64,000 nucleotides of DNA from Glebionis coronaria (lineage: Eukaryota; Streptophyta; Magnoliopsida; Asterales; Asteraceae). The notes beneath the pieces are model-generated. The model saw nothing but the letters and a program-made list of their open reading frames with translations, made no database searches and was not told where the DNA came from. The stretch lies in assembly GCA_025667525.1 (NCBI GenBank), contig CM046878.1, positions 96,425,237-96,489,236 of the forward strand, read 5' to 3'. The position numbers and the translations under genes are program-made. This document shows positions 56,869 through 64,000 of the stretch, piece after piece; the first letter of the stretch is position 1, and each line of letters opens with the position of its first letter.

Positions 56869-58543
56869 ATGAGCAGCTACTGGTCATGGTGGTGGGAAGT
56901 TGAAAACCGACAAGACGAGCTTGCTCGCACAATTCTCACCTTTTTCGTTCCATCACTAATACTTCTATGGTACAAATTTACGTTGTGGTATGTTACAAAC
57001 AAAAGAAACCCTTCGCTCCCTTTACCGCCAGGCCCCTATGGCCTACCAATTGTCGGCTACCTCCCGTTTCTAGGCTCCGACTTGCATCAAATATTCGCCA
57101 GAATGGCTCACAATTTCGGGCCCATCTTCAGCCTTAGGCTCGGAAGCAAGCTTCATGTTGTCGTGAATTCCATGGACCTGGTAAAGGTTGTGACCCGTGA
57201 GCAGGACCATACATTTGCTAACCGCAATTCACCAATCACAGCTCGAACCTTGACTTATGATGGGTCTGATATCGCGTGGTCCAACAACAACACACACTGG
57301 CGTAACATGAGAAAGCTATTAGCGACACAAGTGCTGAGCAATGCAAATCTTGATGCTTGTAAGAACTACAGAACCACAGAAGTAAGAAGAACAATAAAAG
57401 AAGTTTTTGCTAAAATCGGGACAAAGATCAACATTAACACAATTGCATTCGATACAGAGGTTAATGTTGTAACAAGCATGTTGTGGGGTTCTAGCATATT
57501 GCGTGAAGGAAACGATTCGAGTTATATTGGAGATGGATTACGAGAAGTTGAGTATAGGATCACAGAGTTACTTGGGAAACCAAATATATCTGATTTTATC
57601 CCAATATTATCGTGGTTTGATCTTCAGGGGAGACTCCGTGAAATGAAACAGCTAAGAGGCCATCTTTATGGCATTTTCGACAAAATTATCGAAGAAAGGA
57701 TCAAAATAAACTCTAGAAAACTTGAGGGGGAAGTCGAGGAAGCCGGAAGAAAAGATTTTCTACAGATTTTATTAGAGCTTAAAGATCAGAAAGATACTCC
57801 AACATCGTTTAACATCAAACAAATAAAAGCTCTACTAATGGTAAATTTTCACATATAACTCTTGTGTTCTTTGTAATTTACTCAACATAAAGCAAGAACT
57901 GAATTTGAAAATGTTTATATAGGACATTCTTACAGCAGCCACAGACACAACATCAACAATGGTTGAATGGGTGATGGCTGAGGTTTTGCATAATCCAGTT
58001 GTAATGAGAAATGTTCAGGATGAATTAACAACAGTTTTCGGTACGAATCTTGTTGAAGAATCTGATTTGCACAAATTGGCATATTTGGATGCTGTGATCA
58101 AGGAGACATTTAGGTTACACCCACCACTTCCTATCCTAATTCAGAGGTGCCCAGATGAAGCTTGCGTGGTGGGCGGATATATGATCCCGAAGGGTACCAT
58201 TGTGTACATGAACGTCTGGGCAATCCAGCGAGATCCCAAGAATTGGACTAGTCCACTGGAGTTCAAGCCTGAGAGATTCGTGGACGGAAAATGGGATTAC
58301 AATGGAAATAACTTCAAATTTTTACCATTTGGATCAGGGAGAAGAATATGCCCAGGGATCTCCCTAGGCGAAAAGATGTTGATGTATATTTTAGCGTCGC
58401 TCTTGCATTCCTTCGAATGGACGTTACCGAAAGATGATGAATTTGAGCTTTCAGACGAATTTGCATTTGTGACGAAGAAACGGAAACCATTAATAGTCAT
58501 ACCCTCTCAAAGATTATCTGATGCAAACCTCTACTTGTTATAG
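56869..58543 (+). CDS. Cytochrome P450 gene 2, CYP706-like, two exons
   Basis: Close relative of gene 1 in the same orientation. Exon 1 is 56869-57840, the intron 57841-57922 (82 bases, GT...AG, phase 0 at the same codon as gene 1), exon 2 57923-58543; 530 residues. Features: Trp-rich N-terminus and membrane anchor (~1-45), hinge LPLPPGPYGLP (~52-62), I-helix AATDTT (329-334), ExxR as ETFR (385-388), PERF (440-443), haem loop FGSGRRICPG with Cys467. It has a ~10-residue insert relative to gene 1 near the F-G region (around LREGNDSSYIGD) and a longer acidic segment before KDFLQ. The usual I-helix Gly is Ala. It is probably a membrane-bound monooxygenase of specialised metabolism; substrate unknown. 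Confidence 0.93.
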
Positions 58544-58560
58544 ATATATGTCGTTTTATA

Positions 58561-58566
58561 AATAAA
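58561..58566 (+). terminator. Poly(A) signal of P450 gene 2
   Basis: AATAAA 18 bases after the stop codon. Confidence 0.5.
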
Positions 58567-61224
58567 ATTGTCAAGGGGCGGTGAGGGTTACTTATTATGT
58601 AGGGTGTATATATGTTCCTTCCGTTAAAAACCATGTATATTGATCTTGTATGTTTTGGATCGAGTGGCCATACCAACCAATCCTTAGTTCAAGAAAACTA
58701 CAATGATAAAATTTAGACAATTGATATATACACATATTAATTTGATTCATGCACATAAAAGCTATTGTAAAAAGACTATTATGTCCTCCTTTTATTTGGT
58801 ATATCACTACATCATTTGACCTTTTTCTAAAACTTCTAATTTAACCTGTCACTTCTTTTGATGGCAATAACTTCACCACGGCTGTACTTTTACATAAATG
58901 GAGATTGCTTATATAATCAAGATCATGATAATAACGTTTCATTTGTAATTTCATCAATTCATTATGAGATAAACATTGCATGCCATAAAACACATGCAAT
59001 CACTTTCAGGTTCATCAAATAAAAACCAAAAACAATTAGTTTCGTTTACGATTTTTTCCGATAAAACGCACATCTCGACCACTTTAGTCACATTACAAAA
59101 GCGATAAAAATATCACAATTAGTTATCCCATATCTTCTAGCGTAAAAAAATCCCCACACCCTCCATAAGAGATCATCACCCAATTCAAATGGTAATATAT
59201 TAAGATTAAGCTTTCATTTTGAATGACTCGACTTGACAATTACATTGGTTGCCGGAAAAGTGCAGATATTATATTGGATATTCAGATGAAGATATTATAG
59301 TTAATGACTTAATGTTCTTTCAAAGATTAGGACAATAAATCATGTAAAGACTAAAAAATAACTTCGAATATTTAAATCATATATGAAACCTGTTACATAT
59401 GTTCGATTACTTGATGCATACATGCAGTTTAAAGTTAGCGATCAGTTAATATGTAAAAAAGATAAGTAACTTAGTTGTATTTTAATTAGTGATGGAATAA
59501 AAAATTAAAATGTTATGATCAATGTGATACGTAACTACATAGAGGAGGCTGAAGATGCATCCTTATAAAAAGAGGGGTTTTTAAACCTATAGGGGCATAA
59601 GGGTCAATTTATGATTGATTTTATGTGTATGTATCGAATTGATATGTGTACATACCAACTCCCTAAAATTTATTGACATCCAATCCTTGGTTGTTCAGAT
59701 TCCATGTAAGTTTCAACAACGTTCTAGTTTAACCGACAGTTTATTGCTAGCGTGCCAGACAGTTTCTAAATGTAGGTCCTCTACCATTTATAATATGAAC
59801 GGGAGTTGATTGGCACACTTCATTCGAACATTCAAATGTACAATTTGTAAAAATAACAATACAAATGTTTATTAATGTACATTTTAAAGTGTCCCAATAA
59901 ATAACATAATGTGCAAGTCATTAGCCAATATGAAACGGTGTACACCTATATATATGAAATCAAATTACAATATTATAAAATTGACATAAATTAAATAATA
60001 AAAAATAGATAACATTAATAAAGAAAACACGGAATATTTGCCTTAAAGAAAGAAAATATTTGCTTTAAACAAAACAAATTTGTTGATAGACTAAGCTGAT
60101 TTACATATCTTCTATTATTCTGTAGAGACATAAAATATTCTATAAAAACTTATATGATAAGTTTTTAGCTATTTTGAAATAGATTTACATAAAGTTTTAA
60201 TAGATAAGATTAAATTTATTCCAAATAACATATTACATACACTAAAAAAGAGACCCGAATCAACAACAAAAAGGTAGGCATGTAGGCAAACTTTCAAAGC
60301 TGCAATCATGTTCGCAGTTCACGCGGACTCACATAATTTCAGAAGATTCAAACTCATTTTGGCTTAGAAATTCTAAAATTTTCACACCCGTGCACGCGCA
60401 CACGTAGGTGTTGGAGTAAAACAAACCAAGGTGATTTTGAAGGTAGAAATCATGATTTCCTTATAAATATATTTTGACTTCATGTTTTGTGCTATGTAGG
60501 GCTTTCTTATTTTATTTTCTATAGTTGTGGTTCACGTAACTCACTTTGAGACACGATATCTCATTCATATTAACTCTACATTAGACATACTTTAACTTGT
60601 TGCGAAGATATCTTAGAGAAGAACACAAAGCTAATAATTACTACGAATATCATATATTAAGTTATGTCCAAACTATACAAAAAACATTTTGCAATTATCA
60701 TTTATACAACAGTTATTTCATGGATAATCAATTGCATCCCGTACGATAACTATTCTTCGTTTCTTTGTGTACGCTATTCGATCGGTGCATACCTCATATG
60801 CAAAGAGAGGTAGATCAGAAGGGTTTGATAATGGGCAAATTACGTTGCGCGAGGTCAACCAACCAAAATTCTTTCATCCAAGTATTTATTTTGTAAACAA
60901 AAATATTGTATTATATATTTTTATATATGATAATAAAAACATTATAATAAGATGATTTATGTATAAATGACAAGTATTTGAGCCCGTGCTTCGTTGCGAT
61001 TGTTTTAAAGATTTTAAATGTTTAGTCCATGTCTTGCCCATTTCTTTTTCTTGTATGATATCATGGAATGTAGAGAACTCGGCTAAGAAAACAACAAAGT
61101 GTTGTTAAATATAAATCATAAATTTTACAACCAATCTTCATTTAGATTATCAACAACACTAAAAGTAACAAAGAACATATTCTAATCCTTTGCTTGCCTC
61201 AAACTTCATGTAAGGTGCAATAAA
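58567..61224. other. Non-coding DNA downstream of gene 2
   Basis: No gene seen in 2.6 kb. It contains an inverted-repeat pair (58680-58790 and 59585-59695). The rest is AT-rich without recognised elements. Confidence 0.55.
58680..59695. repeat. Imperfect inverted-repeat pair, ~1 kb apart
   Basis: The left arm (58680-58790, with 'tatatacacatattaatttg' and 'attatgtcctcc') reappears inverted and diverged at about 59585-59695 (reversed: 'tatgtacacatatcaattcg' and 'cttatgcccct'). Roughly 75% match by eye over about 85 bases. It could be the arms of a decayed DNA transposon; no termini or duplication were found. Confidence 0.45.
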
Positions 61225-62420
61225 TATATGTTGTGAAATAGTGTCGTTAACGAATTTCTACGTTCTGATGTATGGGAACTTATCTCATGCCCCGATAAAG
61301 TGATGTTACTCACTTTGAGATGGGTTTACAATATTAAACTAGATGAGTTAGGTGAAATATTGAAGAACGAGGTAAGATTGGTAGCTCGTGGATATCGACA
61401 AATAATGGGTATTGACTTTTTGGAATCATTTACACTCGTTGCCCGTTTGGAAGCTATTAGACTATTCCTCGTGTATGCAGCCCATATGAATATGATCGTT
61501 TATCAAATGGATGTGAAGACGATATTTCTTAATGGTGAAATCATGGAAGATGTCTAAGTACAACAGCCGCATGGATTTTTCAATCCTAAATATCCTAATA
61601 ACGTGTACAAGCTTAAGAAGGCTCTCTATGGGTTGAATCAAGGTCCATGCATGTGTTATGATCTATTGTCACAATTCCTCATTACGGAAGGCTTCGCAAA
61701 AGGCAAGGTTGATCCAACGCTGTTCATTCAGAATTACGGGAACGACATAATTATGGTACAAATATATGTTGATGATATTATATTTGTTGCCTCGACCCAA
61801 ACTTTGTCTGACCAATTTGGGAAACTCATGTCTTTAAATTTTAAGATGTCGATGATGGGAAAAAATCATTTTTCTTAGGTCTTTAGATTTCTCAAAGTCC
61901 CAGAGGCATCTTTATTAACCAATCCAAATATGCCCTTGAATCAATTAAAAGTATAAATTTGAATCTTGAGACCTTGTGGATACTCCAATGGTGGAAAGAT
62001 AAAAAATAGATGCAGATCGAGATAGGATTCCTATTGATCCGTCAGTTAATCGTGGAATGATCATTAATGTATCTTACAGCTAATCGACCTAACCTTCAAT
62101 TTCCTATATGTATGTGTGCTCGGTACCAAACTAGGCCTACTGAGTTACACTTAGTTGCTGTTAAAATGATCTTTCAGTATCTCAAAGGAATTGTTAATCG
62201 GGGAGTGCGTTACTCGAAGGACTCCCCTATTGCACTACTGGCATATGCAGATGCGGATCACATGAGAGGTCAATATATAAGTCGTAGCGCAAGTGGAAGT
62301 TTGCAACTACTCGGATATCAACATATCAGTTGGGCATCTAAAAGGCAGAAAAGCGCTGCAATTTCAAGTACAGAGGCATAATACATAGCTATCTCCGGTT
62401 GTTGTTCTCTATCCTTTGAT
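61225..62420 (+). pseudogene. Copia reverse transcriptase/RNase H fragment (broken)
   Basis: Begins in the RT entry ([11 protein letters not shown]) and runs through [30 protein letters not shown], the catalytic VYVDDIIF equivalent (IYVDDIIFVAS), then YLTANRPNLQF and RNase H (AYADADHMRG, SAAISSTEA). There is a TAA at 61555-61557, a stop after 61876, and frame breaks around 61880-62066 where the segment before the RNase H region is scrambled. It stops at about 62420, before the end of RNase H. No gag, integrase or LTR of this element is seen. It is a different copia family from copia D. Confidence 0.85.
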
Positions 62421-64000
62421 GGTTTATTATTATCATAATAATTATATAAAACCCTAAACGAGATCCAAGCACATATAGCGGAAGTGATTTAACAAGATCA
62501 TAATTAATAACACAATTCTAATTAATCGAATTAGGTTACGTACCTTTACGCTAAAGCAATTCCACAAGACGGAGAACAAATCACCGATTCGGGTTTAAAC
62601 CGTATATACCAAGATATAGTCTAAAGTAAGACTATATTACGTTCTTGTACACATGTAATACAAAGATCTAACCGTGATTATAGTACGTGAAAACCGAGCT
62701 ACAACGCTTGTAATTAATCTACCCAACAACCGTAGAGAGGGGCTAGGACTAGATTAAGTATACAATCGATCAACAAAGAAAACCAACCGAAACCCTTTGT
62801 GGTGATGGTGTTGCGATCGACCCAAAGGATAGAGAGGGGAGAAAGATTATTGTTGTGTGAGTTATGAGAAGGTAGGAGGTGTATTTATAGGACTCAGCCC
62901 TTGTAGCCCAAGATAAATAAAAGGCAATTTTTACCCCCACTTGAGCCCATAATTCGGCTGCCTATAACACCCCTTGGGGTGTTCCGGAATCTTCCAAACT
63001 TCTTTCCTTATGTTTATGTATACTATATATTTATTTAACAATCGCTATAACTTAACTATTGATTATTTAACGACCGTTAAATATATATATTTACTTGCCC
63101 GGTTAAATTAATAAATTAATAACTATATTTATTAAATAAATTAATAAATACAATATATATATTAATTAATTATATTAACTTTTTACGTATTGTGTGGAAT
63201 CCCGTAATCTCGAGTTCGATCCTATCAAATGACTATTAAATATAAGTCCATAAACTTACAGCTCCCACTTGGACATATTTTGAATATCGTGATTACATTG
63301 ACTAGCGTCTAGTTACACTAGGAATGCCTCTAGTACAACTCGAGTAAGATCTCCTGGACAAAACCTTTTAACGATTCTACATTGTTATTATTATCCTTTT
63401 ATTTATAATACAACATTAATAATGATATGGATCTTAGTCATTCCTTTCGTTAACAATTCTGTTTCTCGTTCACGGATTCTAGCAAGATTACCAAAATAAA
63501 TTTGGGTGTGGCCATACAAACATCTTACTAATCCCACGAGGAGCCCAGCTGTATTAAACTCCAAAACAGATTGGAGGAAATAAATTCCATATTGACTACG
63601 AGCTTATGAATTTTGCAACACTTCCAAAAATAATCGTTATAGCTACCAGTTACGTTTATCGTTAGATTATTTCACAGAGATGCACTAGATTCATAACAAA
63701 TTCCTGGTATCTCAAGTCTAAGGATAACTATTTATATTTTACTTAATGACAAAGATCCATAAAGTAATAACATATAGTTGGGATAAGTCCTATATTCGAT
63801 TCATCGAATATCATCCAAAATTGATCAATATACTTTCAAGTATACTCTATCACTATTTTTATTTATCTTAGTTTAATAATACTCCTATATTATTAATCGA
63901 CAACGAACATTTAGAATAACTTTTATTTATGGATTAAAACATATAAAATAGGATACACTTATTAAATAATAAAAATAAACGAAACCCAATCTTTATTTCA
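62421..64000 (-). repeat. Probable minus-strand LTR or retrotransposon flank, running off the window
   Basis: No coding region. A minus-strand TATA-type box (CTATAAATAC) lies near 62881-62890, and the layout resembles the LTR-like segments near 34.4 and 35.4 kb. It truncates the copia fragment on its left. Limits and family are unknown because no partner copy is in the window. Confidence 0.35.

Overview
The window reads as AT-rich nuclear DNA of a flowering plant. Intron-containing cytochrome P450 genes sit among large LTR retrotransposons. The P450s resemble the CYP706 family. One Ty1/copia element carries a long extra open region after RNase H of a kind I associate with daisy-family (Asteraceae) genomes. 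Asteraceae is therefore the likely host, but this is inference from family resemblance, not a database match.

Layout. (1) 1-2508 looks like part of a minus-strand LTR whose edge falls exactly on a broken P450 copy (2509-3056). (2) 3065-34515 is a nest of retrotransposons. A decayed minus-strand copia ('copia A': gag at 3090-4011, minisatellite leader, primer site and LTR near 34.3 kb) was split in its leader by a minus-strand Ty3/gypsy element ('gypsy B', 4624-33686, target duplication GAAGC). Gypsy B was then hit twice: by a plus-strand gag-protease-only gypsy ('gypsy C', 6683-18981, duplication GTCTC) and, inside its integrase gene, by a deleted plus-strand copia ('copia D', 19425-26938, duplication CCGTA/TCGTA). 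(3) 34.55-35.6 kb holds an LTR and adjoining internal fragment of another minus-strand element. 35.6-41.8 kb is AT-rich non-coding DNA with a MITE at 36262-36426. (4) A hAT-type DNA transposon with a perfect 8-bp duplication lies at 41792-42790. (5) P450 gene 1 (43698-45701) and P450 gene 2 (56869-58543) are in the same orientation and apparently intact. They are separated by a 10.2-kb LTR element ('element E', 46141-56343, duplication GGCGG) whose pol is only relics. (6) 58.5-64 kb has an inverted-repeat pair, a broken copia RT/RNase H segment (61225-62420) and a probable LTR running to the window end.

How the parts relate. The only likely host genes are the two P450s and the P450 relic, which form a locally duplicated cluster spread apart by transposons. 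Both genes keep one phase-0 intron at the same codon, just before the I-helix, and both keep the P450 catalytic landmarks. Everything else is mobile DNA. Gypsy C and element E both have well-matched LTRs and perfect target duplications but no working pol, so both were probably copied in trans. The most unusual pattern is in copia D: a short RCGYTGAYA motif repeats at 21- or 15-base steps in both LTRs, in coding linkers and in a non-coding spacer.
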